Assembly (NCBI GenBank): GCA_963851105.1
Contig: CAWKNP010000008.1
Span: 124,001-188,000, forward strand
From: DATARN01 sp963851105
Lineage (GTDB): Bacteria; Actinomycetota; Acidimicrobiia; Acidimicrobiales; Palsa-688
Length of the DNA: 64,000 bases
Reading direction: 5' to 3'
Position 1 is the first letter of the stretch, and each line of letters begins with the position of its first letter. Both the position numbers and the translations under genes were made by a program. Positions 17,154-24,900 of this stretch are shown piece after piece. The notes under the pieces were generated by a model. That model had not been told where the DNA came from, searched no databases, and saw only the letters and a list, made by a program, of their open reading frames with translations.

Positions 17154-17672
17154 ATGGAAGCCTCAGATTCCCCCGATCGCGAGGTGATGACCTGGGCCGG
17201 CTTCGGTGAGGCCAGCCGCTGCCTGGCCCGCCAGGTTGCCGAGAGCGGTTTCCGCCCCGATCTGGTGCTGGCCATCGCCCGGGGCGGCCTCCCGGTGGCC
17301 GGCGCCCTCGCCTACGCCCTGTCGGTGAAGAACTGTTTCGCGATGAACGTCGAGTTCTATACCGGCATCGACGAGCGCATCGAGGTACCGGTCCAGCTGC
17401 CTCCGCTGCTGGACGTGGTGGACATCAGCGGGATGCGGGTGCTGGTGGCCGACGACGTGGCCGACACCGGCCGCACCCTCGAACTGGTACACAAGGTCAT
17501 CAACGCCCATGTCAGCGAAGCCCGTTGCGCGGTGCTCTACCAGAAGCCCCAGTCGGTGATCGACTGCGAGTACGTGTTCAAGCGGACGGACCGGTGGATC
17601 AACTTCCCGTGGTCGACCGAGGAGCCGATCTGGGTCCCGCCGTTGGCGCGAAGCGCTGCCGAGACCGTGTAA
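17154..17672 (+). CDS. Purine-type phosphoribosyltransferase (xanthine/hypoxanthine PRTase-like)
   Basis: 172 residues. The PRPP-binding motif VLVADDVADTGRTL sits near residue 100, and LVLAIARGGLPVAGALA is the PPi-loop side of a type I phosphoribosyltransferase. Size and the C-terminal FPW aromatic tail resemble the COG2236 xanthine/hypoxanthine PRTases. It would convert a free purine base plus PRPP to the nucleotide, a salvage counterpart to the catabolic genes upstream. It is separated from them by a stem-loop and a 124-bp gap, so it may have its own promoter. Confidence 0.85.
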   Translation: MEASDSPDREVMTWAGFGEASRCLARQVAESGFRPDLVLAIARGGLPVAGALAYALSVKNCFAMNVEFYTGIDERIEVPVQLPPLLDVVDISGMRVLVADDVADTGRTLELVHKVINAHVSEARCAVLYQKPQSVIDCEYVFKRTDRWINFPWSTEEPIWVPPLARSAAETV

Positions 17673-17684
17673 AAGGGGTTGACA

Positions 17685-18425
17685 ATGACCGGGCCCGGGG
17701 GGGCCGGGCGATTTCGGAGGTGTACCCACCCGAGATCGCGCCCGCCACGCCCCGCCGCCGTCGCCGCCGCCGCCGCCGCCCTCGTCCTGGTCTTGGGCGC
17801 CGGCTGCAGCTCGTCGGACAAGACCTCTGTCGGGACCACGAAGCCCGCCAACGGCACCTCGATCACCCTGTCGCCCCTAGGGCCGGCGACCACGCTCGCC
17901 AGCTCGACCACGACCGTGGCGCGGGACCCCTCCGTGTCCGTCGTGCCGTTCCTCGCCGAGGGCCCGGCGCCCTACGTGGCGGGCCAGGGCGCGCTCACGA
18001 TGACCGGCGCAGTCCAGGCCTCGGCCCAGTTCTCGGCCGCCTCGTGCGACCACCTGGCGCTCAGCGCGGCCACCGGCTGGGTAGCCCACCTGACCTTCGT
18101 GGCGGCGCCGGGTACCGCGGGCGCCACGTCCTACGTGGTGGACTTCGCGGGCGGGGAGTACCGGGGGGCGAGTGGAACCGTGACCTACCAGCTCCCCGAC
18201 GTCGAGGACCCGAGCCTGCCCCGCCAGGCGCGCTTGTCGGCTCCGAATGCCCTGCACTGGGGCACAACCCCCTCGGGCGCGGCCACCGCCGGCGCGACGG
18301 GCGAGTTGCGTCTCTCCAACTTTTCCCAGGCCGGGAGCTTCGACCTGCAGCTGAGCGCGAGCGGCACGGACCGGGCCCCGGTCCACGCCGTCGGGACCTG
18401 GCAATGCGCCCATGTCCCGTATTAG
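17685..18425 (+). CDS. Secreted lipoprotein of unknown function
   Basis: 246 residues from ATG 17685, preceded by AAAAGGGG. A basic N-terminus, hydrophobic segment and lipobox LGAGC (Cys near residue 43) predict a lipoprotein. A Thr/Ser-rich linker follows, then a beta-rich domain of about 150 residues with two further cysteines (SCDHLAL near the middle and WQCAHVPY at the end) that may form a disulfide. I do not recognise the domain. Its 3' end overlaps that of the convergent small gene by four bases. Confidence 0.65.
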   Translation: MTGPGGAGRFRRCTHPRSRPPRPAAVAAAAAALVLVLGAGCSSSDKTSVGTTKPANGTSITLSPLGPATTLASSTTTVARDPSVSVVPFLAEGPAPYVAGQGALTMTGAVQASAQFSAASCDHLALSAATGWVAHLTFVAAPGTAGATSYVVDFAGGEYRGASGTVTYQLPDVEDPSLPRQARLSAPNALHWGTTPSGAATAGATGELRLSNFSQAGSFDLQLSASGTDRAPVHAVGTWQCAHVPY

Positions 18426-18898
18426 GTGATCGTCAGCGACCGCAGCAGGCCGTTGGTATGGCCGAGGATGGCGGAGGCATACCGGTCGCTGCCGAGCACG
18501 ACATAGAGGCAGAACGCCCGGCCCTGGGTGTTGAAGAACCGCTGGCAGCCGATCTGGACCGCACGCGGGCGCTGCAGCGCCTGCGCGTTGAAGTCATACG
18601 GCCCCAACGGTCCCGGGACGCCCTGCGCCGAGAAGAGGGCCTTTGACGCCGAAGACCGGTCGTACTCGAACAGGGCGACGAAACCGTCGGCCGCGGCCAT
18701 GAGTTCGACCGCGCCGCCGCCGAAGTCGCCCCGCTCGGAGGGCAGGGGGAAACTGGCGGCGTGCAGTACCGGCGGCGTGCTCGGCGCCGCCGCGCTCGTC
18801 GGGTCGCCCGCTCGCCGGATCGGTGGCCGGGTGTAGACCTCGCCGCTCCATCCTGGGGGCAGCTCGGCGGCGACGCCATAGCGGGAGATCCTCGTCAC
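18422..18898 (-). CDS. Hypothetical protein, last gene of the mau-like operon
   Basis: 158 residues from GTG 18898, which overlaps the upstream stop as GTGA. No signal peptide or transmembrane helix is visible. The protein begins ISRYGVAAELPPGWSGEVY and ends in a compact alpha/beta region with two cysteines (IGCQRFF, RAFCLYV). The LPPGW opening resembles small beta-sandwich domains of unknown function in actinobacteria, but I cannot name a family. Tight coupling to the MauD-like gene suggests a role with it. Confidence 0.6.
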   Translation of the reverse strand: MTRISRYGVAAELPPGWSGEVYTRPPIRRAGDPTSAAAPSTPPVLHAASFPLPSERGDFGGGAVELMAAADGFVALFEYDRSSASKALFSAQGVPGPLGPYDFNAQALQRPRAVQIGCQRFFNTQGRAFCLYVVLGSDRYASAILGHTNGLLRSLTIT

Positions 18899-19710
18899 GT
18901 TCTCGGTGCCCCGTTGTCCTCGGCGGCCAAAGGGTCCCCGTAAAGGCTCGGATGCCCGGGGGCGATGCCCGCGGCCAGCAGGTCGGCATCGACCAGCGAC
19001 TCGCGCTGGCGCCGGCGGCCGGGAGATGGTGCTGGTTGCCCGGTTGGCGACATCACCCAGCCGGCGTCGTCCCATACCCGCTCGAGCAGCGAGATCATCT
19101 GCTCCCAGGTGGCCGCCGCCCCCTCGCCGATGACACGCCCGCTCGGGCCGTCGACGAGGACGAAGTAGGGGCTCACCGGGATGCCGTAGGTGTCCCACGC
19201 CGCGGTCGACATCACGGTGGTGATGTCGGGTGGTGCCAGGCGGGAGACGGCGGCGGGCGATTCCGACTCGGGACCTTTGGTGACGGCCACGAGCTTGGTG
19301 CCGCCGCGCAGCCGCGCCGGTGCGCCGGCGCCGAAGGCGTCCCAGAACCCGGCACAGGTCGCGCACCCGGTCGTGAGGAAGGCGAGGAGGGTCGGATGGC
19401 CGGCCCCCACTATGCCGATGACGACCGTGGCGCCATTGGGGCGGACACCGGTGACGTCGGCCGCCGGCGCGTCGGCGGGTCCTGGGCGAGGCGGGGCCAC
19501 CCCGGGCACGGTCACCGGTGCGGCGGCAGCTCCCGACCGCAGCGAGACCTCGGTGACCACGCCCCCCGCGGGCGGCGCGCCGAGCGAAGATCCCCCGGGA
19601 TCAATGCGCTCGAGGCGGCGCAGGATCTCGCCATGGCTGCGGAGCAGCGCGATCACGAGCAACCCCAACAGGACGATGACAAGACCTTCGAACACGACCA
19701 GTCCCACCAT
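18895..19710 (-). CDS. MauD-like membrane-anchored thioredoxin-fold protein
   Basis: 271 residues from ATG 19710 (TGATG overlap with the upstream gene). A single N-terminal helix (residues 3-23) anchors a thioredoxin-like domain with the redox motif CATC in LTTGCATCAGFW and the cis-Pro region GIPVSPYFVLVDG. In methylamine-utilising bacteria MauD helps form the many disulfides of the dehydrogenase small subunit. The immediate neighbour here is a Cys-rich MauA-like protein, so a disulfide-handling role outside the membrane is likely. The C-terminal 40 residues are polar and probably disordered. Confidence 0.78.
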   Translation of the reverse strand: MVGLVVFEGLVIVLLGLLVIALLRSHGEILRRLERIDPGGSSLGAPPAGGVVTEVSLRSGAAAAPVTVPGVAPPRPGPADAPAADVTGVRPNGATVVIGIVGAGHPTLLAFLTTGCATCAGFWDAFGAGAPARLRGGTKLVAVTKGPESESPAAVSRLAPPDITTVMSTAAWDTYGIPVSPYFVLVDGPSGRVIGEGAAATWEQMISLLERVWDDAGWVMSPTGQPAPSPGRRRQRESLVDADLLAAGIAPGHPSLYGDPLAAEDNGAPRT

Positions 19711-21566
19711 CAAGGCACCGTCACAGTCCGGCAGCCGAGTTGCGGGTTGGCCGTGCCGGCGCCGGAGTTGAGGGCCACCACACACACGTTGTGGGTACCG
19801 GAGGAAATCGGAGCCGTGACGTCGAACCCGTGGTTCGGGCCATAGGGAGGGAAGGCGGCGGCGATGTCCGGGCGAGGGCCGTCGGCCGGCGCCGACGCCA
19901 CTATTTTGCCATCCACCAGCACCTGGACGGTCACCGGACCGGCGATGTCGGGATCGATGACCCACCCCTGGGCCCGTACACCGCCGGCCACGACCCCGAT
20001 GGCGTCGATAAACCCGAACGGGTTGCCGCCGACAATCAAGGTGTTGCACGCCAGCGTCGGATTGGCGGTCCCAGGCCCCTGGTTGGACGCGACCACGCAG
20101 ATGGAGCGCTTGCCGGCAGCAACGGACACTGTCATGTCGAAGCCGTGGTTGGGGCCATAGCCGGGGAACGCGTTCGCGATGTCGGGCCGGGGCTGGTCAG
20201 CGGGGAAGGAAGTGATCGGCGTGCCGTCGACGACCACGCTCACCGTCACCGGGTTGCCGGTGTCGGGGTCGACTGCCCACCCCGCGATCCGGGCCCCCCC
20301 GGGTACCACCTTCATCACGTCGACAAATCCGACCGGGTTGGCGGCCAGCGTCATGGTGACGCATCCGAGTGTCGGGCTGGCGCTGCCCTTGACGGCCAGA
20401 ACACAGATCTTGTGCGGGCCATCGGGAACCGGCACGGTGAAGTCGTAGCCGTGGGCCGAGCCCGAGGCGGGAAAGGCGGCGCCGACGTCGGGACGGTCGA
20501 TATTGGCGGTGCCGGTGGCGGCGACGGCGCCATCGACCTGCACCTGAATGGCCAGCGGATCGGTCGTCTGCGGGTCGATGGCCCAACCGGTCACCTGGAC
20601 CCCGCCGGGGATCCGGACGACGGAGTCGACAAAGCCGAACGGCACTCCGACCGCGACCGCCAGGCAGCCCAGCAGCGGGTTGTTGCTGTTCCCCGCCCCG
20701 ACGCCGGCATTGATGCCGTAGGCACATACCTGGTGGGTGCCGCTGCTGAGGCTCGGGACGACGGTGTCGAAGCCGTGGGCCCCGCCGTAGCCGGGAAAGG
20801 CAGCCGCGATGTCGGGACGAGCGGTACTCGCCGCGACCGCGGTCACGAAGTTGCCGTCGATGTAGATGTGCACCGTGATCGAGGCGTCGGTGTCGGGATC
20901 GAGCGCCCACCCGACGAGGTGGAGGCCCGACGGCAGCGAGGTGGCGGCGTCGAGGGAGCCGACCGGCGTGTGCAGGCAGGAGGCGTCGTGGCCGGCGGTG
21001 GAGGAATCGGTGGCCGGTGTCATGCCGCACGTGGTGTCGACCTGCCATGGCGGCAGGCAGGTGACGACCCGGCACACGATGGGGCCGAGGCAGCTGATCT
21101 GCTGGTTGCACTGGCCGTAGCGGAACTGGGTGCAACCGGTGCGGCGATGGCTGCACTGGTTGCCGGCGCAGGAGCACGCGGTGCCCGAGCACGAGCCGCT
21201 GCAGACACCGGCGCTGCCGCAGCCACAGCCGCCGCAGTGGGCGTTGCAATCGATGTAGTAGCGGGGGCCGTTCCCGCAGAAGTTCGACCCGTCGACCTTC
21301 CACCAGCCGGCGGCCGACGTTCCCGGCGGGCAGGCATTTCGTCCCGACAGGGTGCAGCAGAACTCGGTGTAGCCGTCGCAGCAGGCGCTGCCGCAGGAAC
21401 ATCCGGGGCCGACACACGAGCAGACGGCGGCCAGGGCGCTCATGGGCTTGAGCACGTACTCGACGGGGTTGACCGCCAGGGCGCTGCCGACGACCGCGAC
21501 GCGGGTGAGAAACCCCCGCCGATCGGTGCGCGTCATCCCGAGGGAAAGCCGCTCGACCAGGCTCAT
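19710..21566 (-). CDS. Tat-exported Cys-rich MauA-like protein fused to four ~100-residue surface repeats
   Basis: 618 residues. DRRGFLTRVAVVGSAL (15-30) is a Tat signal. Residues 49-197 hold about 26 cysteines and resemble methylamine dehydrogenase light chain: CPPGTSAAGWW (W88/W89 near the first TTQ tryptophan) and YYIDCNAHCGGCGC. The position I align with the second TTQ tryptophan is Phe148, so the cofactor probably cannot form. From about residue 200 to the end are four repeats of 100-108 residues, each with GWAxDPDT, VxVDG, RPDIAAAFPGYG, HGFD and a late Cys. Such repeats occur in actinobacterial surface proteins. It overlaps mauE-like and mauD-like genes on both sides. Confidence 0.75.
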   Translation of the reverse strand: MSLVERLSLGMTRTDRRGFLTRVAVVGSALAVNPVEYVLKPMSALAAVCSCVGPGCSCGSACCDGYTEFCCTLSGRNACPPGTSAAGWWKVDGSNFCGNGPRYYIDCNAHCGGCGCGSAGVCSGSCSGTACSCAGNQCSHRRTGCTQFRYGQCNQQISCLGPIVCRVVTCLPPWQVDTTCGMTPATDSSTAGHDASCLHTPVGSLDAATSLPSGLHLVGWALDPDTDASITVHIYIDGNFVTAVAASTARPDIAAAFPGYGGAHGFDTVVPSLSSGTHQVCAYGINAGVGAGNSNNPLLGCLAVAVGVPFGFVDSVVRIPGGVQVTGWAIDPQTTDPLAIQVQVDGAVAATGTANIDRPDVGAAFPASGSAHGYDFTVPVPDGPHKICVLAVKGSASPTLGCVTMTLAANPVGFVDVMKVVPGGARIAGWAVDPDTGNPVTVSVVVDGTPITSFPADQPRPDIANAFPGYGPNHGFDMTVSVAAGKRSICVVASNQGPGTANPTLACNTLIVGGNPFGFIDAIGVVAGGVRAQGWVIDPDIAGPVTVQVLVDGKIVASAPADGPRPDIAAAFPPYGPNHGFDVTAPISSGTHNVCVVALNSGAGTANPQLGCRTVTVP

Positions 21567-22144
21567 CCCGGCCCCCGCATCCCGAACAGCTCGACCGGCC
21601 GGGTCGCGCCGCCAGCCGCGGCCGCAGCTGCGGCCGCCCTCGAAATGTCCCGCACCGACCGCAGGGGCCCGAGGGCCGCGACAACCAGTACCGCGCCCGC
21701 TGCGACCAGCACGCCATGGGCCACGCCCGCCGCCGGCAGCCGCCCGTGGTCGGCGACCAGGCCGGGCACCGGCCACAGGACACCGGCGAGGGCCACCAGC
21801 GCGGCGGCGGCATTGCTCACCACGTGGATCCGACCCACCCGCGACGACAGGGCGCCGAAGCAGCCGCACGACGTGTCCGAGGCCCGCGAGACCAGCACGA
21901 CCGTCACCACGGTGAACGCGGTGAACACGACCGCCAAACCGCCCGCCGCCCTCCGGCCGCCCACGATCAACGCCGAGCCCCCGACCGCCAGCTCCACTGC
22001 CCCGAGCACCCGCACCGCGCCCGCCGATGCCGGCAGCCGCAATGTCGTCATCACCTCGGCGGTGGCCCCGGGGACGGCGAGCTTGGCCGCCGCGGCGACC
22101 ACCAGGACCGCCGCGACAACGGCAAACGGCCCCAGAAGTACCAC
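21563..22144 (-). CDS. MauE/DoxX-family redox-associated membrane protein
   Basis: 193 residues from GTG 22144. Four or five hydrophobic helices are visible, and a SCGCFG motif in the middle loop is characteristic of MauE-like proteins, which are thought to provide reducing or oxidising equivalents to MauD. The C-terminus is Ala-rich and cytoplasmic by charge. Its stop overlaps the start of the MauA-like gene as ATGA. It is first gene of the leftward operon; the promoter should lie in the 150 bp shared with the divergent gmd gene. Confidence 0.78.
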   Translation of the reverse strand: MVLLGPFAVVAAVLVVAAAAKLAVPGATAEVMTTLRLPASAGAVRVLGAVELAVGGSALIVGGRRAAGGLAVVFTAFTVVTVVLVSRASDTSCGCFGALSSRVGRIHVVSNAAAALVALAGVLWPVPGLVADHGRLPAAGVAHGVLVAAGAVLVVAALGPLRSVRDISRAAAAAAAAGGATRPVELFGMRGPG

Positions 22145-22292
22145 GGGGCGAGAGCCTATGCTCGCCGACCGCCGCCCGGTGACCTCGCGGGCGGGTTAGA
22201 ACAAAAGGGGTAAAGAAGGGGCCGCCCCGGACGGCAGGTAATATCCGTGACTCCGGGACCCGCCTGGCTCTCGACGCGGAGGATCCGACTTG

Positions 22293-23285
22293 ATGACGAA
22301 GCGTGCGCTGATAACGGGCATCTCCGGCCAGGACGGCTCCTATCTGGCCGAGTTGCTGCTCGCCAAGGGGTACGAGGTGCACGGCATCGTTCGGCGCTCG
22401 TCCAGCTTCAACCGCCACCGCATCGACCACCTCGACCACGGCCCCGACTCCCCCCTCACCCTTCACTACGGGGACCTCTCCGACGCCGTCGGCCTGGTCA
22501 ACTTGGTCCGCGACGTCCAGCCCGACGAGATCTACAACCTGGGTGCCCAGAGCCACGTGGCTGTCAGCTTCGAGGTTCCCGACTACACCGGTGAGGTCAC
22601 CGGCCTCGGCGCGGTGCGGCTGCTGGAGGCGATCCACGCGTCAGGGGTCAACGCCCGCTTCTACCAGGCCTCCTCGTCGGAGATGTTCGGCGCCGCGCCG
22701 CCCCCGCAGTCCGAGGACACGCCGTTCCATCCCCGCAGCCCGTACGCCTCGGCGAAGGTTTTCGCCTATCACACGACCGTCAACTTCCGCGAGTCCTACG
22801 ACATGTTCACGGTCAACGGCATCCTCTTCAACCACGAGAGCCCCCGCCGGGGCGAGAACTTCGTGACCCGCAAGATCACCACCGCCGTCGCCCGCATCTC
22901 CGCCGGCCTCCAGGACCAGCTGCACCTCGGGTCGCTCGACCCCAAGCGGGACTGGGGCTACGCGCCCGAATACGTCGAGGCCATGTGGCTGATGCTCCAG
23001 CACGACAAGCCCGGCGACTACGTGGTGGCCACCGGCGAGGCCCACAGTGTCCGGGAGTTCTGCGAGCACGCTTTCGACCATGTCGGCCTGGATTGGGAAA
23101 AGTACGTCAGCATCGACCCCCGCTATGTCCGGCCGGCCGAGGTGAATCACCTGCTCGGGGATCCGTCGCGGGCCGAGGCGCAGCTCGGCTGGCGCCCCCA
23201 GGTCCGCTTCGGCGAACTGGTGCGGATCATGGTCGACGCCGACATCGCCCGCCTCGACAACCCGGGCGAGCGGCAGCGGATCTAG
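22293..23285 (+). CDS. gmd: GDP-mannose 4,6-dehydratase
   Basis: 330 residues. NAD(P)-binding ITGISGQDGSYLAELLLAKG at the N-terminus, the catalytic S/T-D/E and YxxxK sites (QASSSEMFG, SPYASAKVFAYH), and NHESPRRGENFVTRKIT are the specific signature of Gmd. It makes GDP-4-keto-6-deoxymannose, precursor of GDP-rhamnose, GDP-fucose or GDP-perosamine. No second-step enzyme (fucose synthase or reductase) is in the window. GGAGG at 22278-22282 supports ATG 22293 over TTG 22290. It is followed by glycosyltransferase genes. Confidence 0.95.
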   Translation: MTKRALITGISGQDGSYLAELLLAKGYEVHGIVRRSSSFNRHRIDHLDHGPDSPLTLHYGDLSDAVGLVNLVRDVQPDEIYNLGAQSHVAVSFEVPDYTGEVTGLGAVRLLEAIHASGVNARFYQASSSEMFGAAPPPQSEDTPFHPRSPYASAKVFAYHTTVNFRESYDMFTVNGILFNHESPRRGENFVTRKITTAVARISAGLQDQLHLGSLDPKRDWGYAPEYVEAMWLMLQHDKPGDYVVATGEAHSVREFCEHAFDHVGLDWEKYVSIDPRYVRPAEVNHLLGDPSRAEAQLGWRPQVRFGELVRIMVDADIARLDNPGERQRI

Positions 23286-23291
23286 GCGCGG

Positions 23292-23666
23292 ATGGAGCTG
23301 AAGCCCGCCATCAAGGCGACGGCGCGCCCGGCGGCCAAAGTTGCCACCTGGGTGGTCACCCGGGCGGTCGGTTCCCGCTTGGCGGCGCTGGAAGCGGCCG
23401 CCGCAGCGCAGGGCGAGATCCGCGCCGAGGTCCAGGCGCTGACCGCTGAGGTCCGGGCGCTCGCCGCCGACGTGCAGGCGTTGAAGGCGTACCTCCCCGC
23501 CGTCCTCGACGCCGTTTCGAGCCAGCACGCCATCACCCGCGCCGCGCTGCGCGCCGACCAGCAGGCGCGCCAGGCCGCGGAGCGGGTCGAACAACTGGAA
23601 CGCCGGCTCGAGGGCGCGGGCGATGGGTTCGCGCCGGAAGTGCCAATCCCGTCCCCGGCAGGCTGA
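23292..23666 (+). CDS. Small coiled-coil protein of the glycosyltransferase locus
   Basis: 124 residues, starting six bases after gmd. Residues 25-115 are almost purely Ala/Glu/Arg/Gln/Leu heptads (AEVQALTAEVRALAADVQAL), a clear coiled coil; the N-terminal AAKVATWVVTRAV could be a membrane-surface helix. Similar short or N-terminal coiled-coil pieces occur at 50385 and 53872 in the second glycan locus. It may scaffold or size the glycosylation machinery. No enzyme motif is present. Confidence 0.65.
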   Translation: MELKPAIKATARPAAKVATWVVTRAVGSRLAALEAAAAAQGEIRAEVQALTAEVRALAADVQALKAYLPAVLDAVSSQHAITRAALRADQQARQAAERVEQLERRLEGAGDGFAPEVPIPSPAG

Positions 23667-23676
23667 CCGCCGCGAC

Positions 23677-24900
23677 GTGGACCCGCGCCGAGTCGCGCTG
23701 TACAACGGGGTCTTCGTCCGCCACGACGCCATCTCGGACAGCTTGCGCTACAAGCTCGAGATCATCGACGCCCTGGCGGGCGCCGGCGTACCGGTGGCGC
23801 CGGTCGTGTTCACCCACCACAGCGACGACGCGTTCATCCCGGGACGGGGGACCTTCGAGGTCCTTACCACTCCCGAATTCTGGCGGGTGAACCTGCACTG
23901 GTACGAGTTCGGCATCGCCTACGACCTGTTCAACACGATCTTCGCCGTCCCGGCCGGCCGCCCGGTGCTCGGGACCTACCACAACGTGACCCCGCTGGCA
24001 CTGGTGAGCGACCCCGACAGCCGCCGGGCGGTGCAGCGCTCGACCATTCAGCGGCACAACCTGGCCCGCGCCGAGCACGTGGCCTGCGACAGCGAGTTCA
24101 ACCGCCACGATCTCCTCGCCATCGGCATCGCCGCCGAGCGCCTCTCCGTGCTGCCCTTGCCGCCCGCGGTGGCACCGCCGGCGGCGGAGCGCCGCCCGTT
24201 CCAGGCGCAGCACCACCCAGACGACCCGGTGCGCCTCCTCTTCGTGGGCCGCTTCGTTCGCTCCAAGGGCCTCGTCGACCTGATCGAGGCGGTGGCGCAG
24301 GTCCGCCAGCGCAGTGGGACGCCGTTTCACCTCACCGTGGTCGGCAACCCCGAATTCGCCGATCCGCCGACCCGCCACGAGATCGAGGCCCTCCGCGCCC
24401 GTCACGATCTCGCCTCGCTGGTGACCATCACCGGCGCCGTCGACGACACCGAACTGAGCAGCCTGTATCGACACAGCGACGCCCTCGTCCTGCCCTCCTA
24501 CCACGAGGGGTACTGCGTGCCGGTGATCGAGGCGCTGGCCCACGGCTGCTACGTCATCACCTACGACGCCGGCAACCTCCCGGCCATCGCCGGCGGCCTC
24601 GGCTCGCTCGTCGCGACGGGCGATATCGCCACCCTGGCGGGCGCCATCGAGGCGTTCGTCGCCGCCATCCACGCCGCCCGGACCGCGGGCCGCCACGCCA
24701 TGCTCCCGACGACAAAGGGGCCGACCCCGGAGCCCGAGTGGCGTGAAACGGTCGCGGCCCACGTCGAGCACCACTCTCGGGCCAACTACCGCCATGGTGT
24801 GCTCGATCTCCTGGCCCGGTACCTGCCGGAACTGGCGGAGCATGCCGCCTGGGACGGTGCCGTCGCCGCCCTCGTGGCGCTCGCCGCCGTCGTCGCATGA
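23677..24900 (+). CDS. Glycosyltransferase family 4-like (GT-B)
   Basis: 407 residues from GTG 23677, ten bases after the coiled-coil stop. The C-terminal Rossmann half has LLFVGRFVRSKGLVDLIEA and the EGYCVPVIEALAHG motif of GT4 retaining transferases (the E-x7-E pair). The N-terminal half is diverged. The donor is probably a nucleotide sugar, perhaps the Gmd product. It overlaps the next gene by ATGA, giving an operon gmd - coiled coil - GT4 - GT2/GT4 - J-domain. Acceptor unknown. Confidence 0.85.
   Translation: MDPRRVALYNGVFVRHDAISDSLRYKLEIIDALAGAGVPVAPVVFTHHSDDAFIPGRGTFEVLTTPEFWRVNLHWYEFGIAYDLFNTIFAVPAGRPVLGTYHNVTPLALVSDPDSRRAVQRSTIQRHNLARAEHVACDSEFNRHDLLAIGIAAERLSVLPLPPAVAPPAAERRPFQAQHHPDDPVRLLFVGRFVRSKGLVDLIEAVAQVRQRSGTPFHLTVVGNPEFADPPTRHEIEALRARHDLASLVTITGAVDDTELSSLYRHSDALVLPSYHEGYCVPVIEALAHGCYVITYDAGNLPAIAGGLGSLVATGDIATLAGAIEAFVAAIHAARTAGRHAMLPTTKGPTPEPEWRETVAAHVEHHSRANYRHGVLDLLARYLPELAEHAAWDGAVAALVALAAVVA

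Noticed and set aside
19710..21566. Functional methylamine dehydrogenase light chain
   Set aside because: The second TTQ tryptophan position appears to be Phe, the heavy chain and MauG are missing, and the protein is fused to surface repeats.
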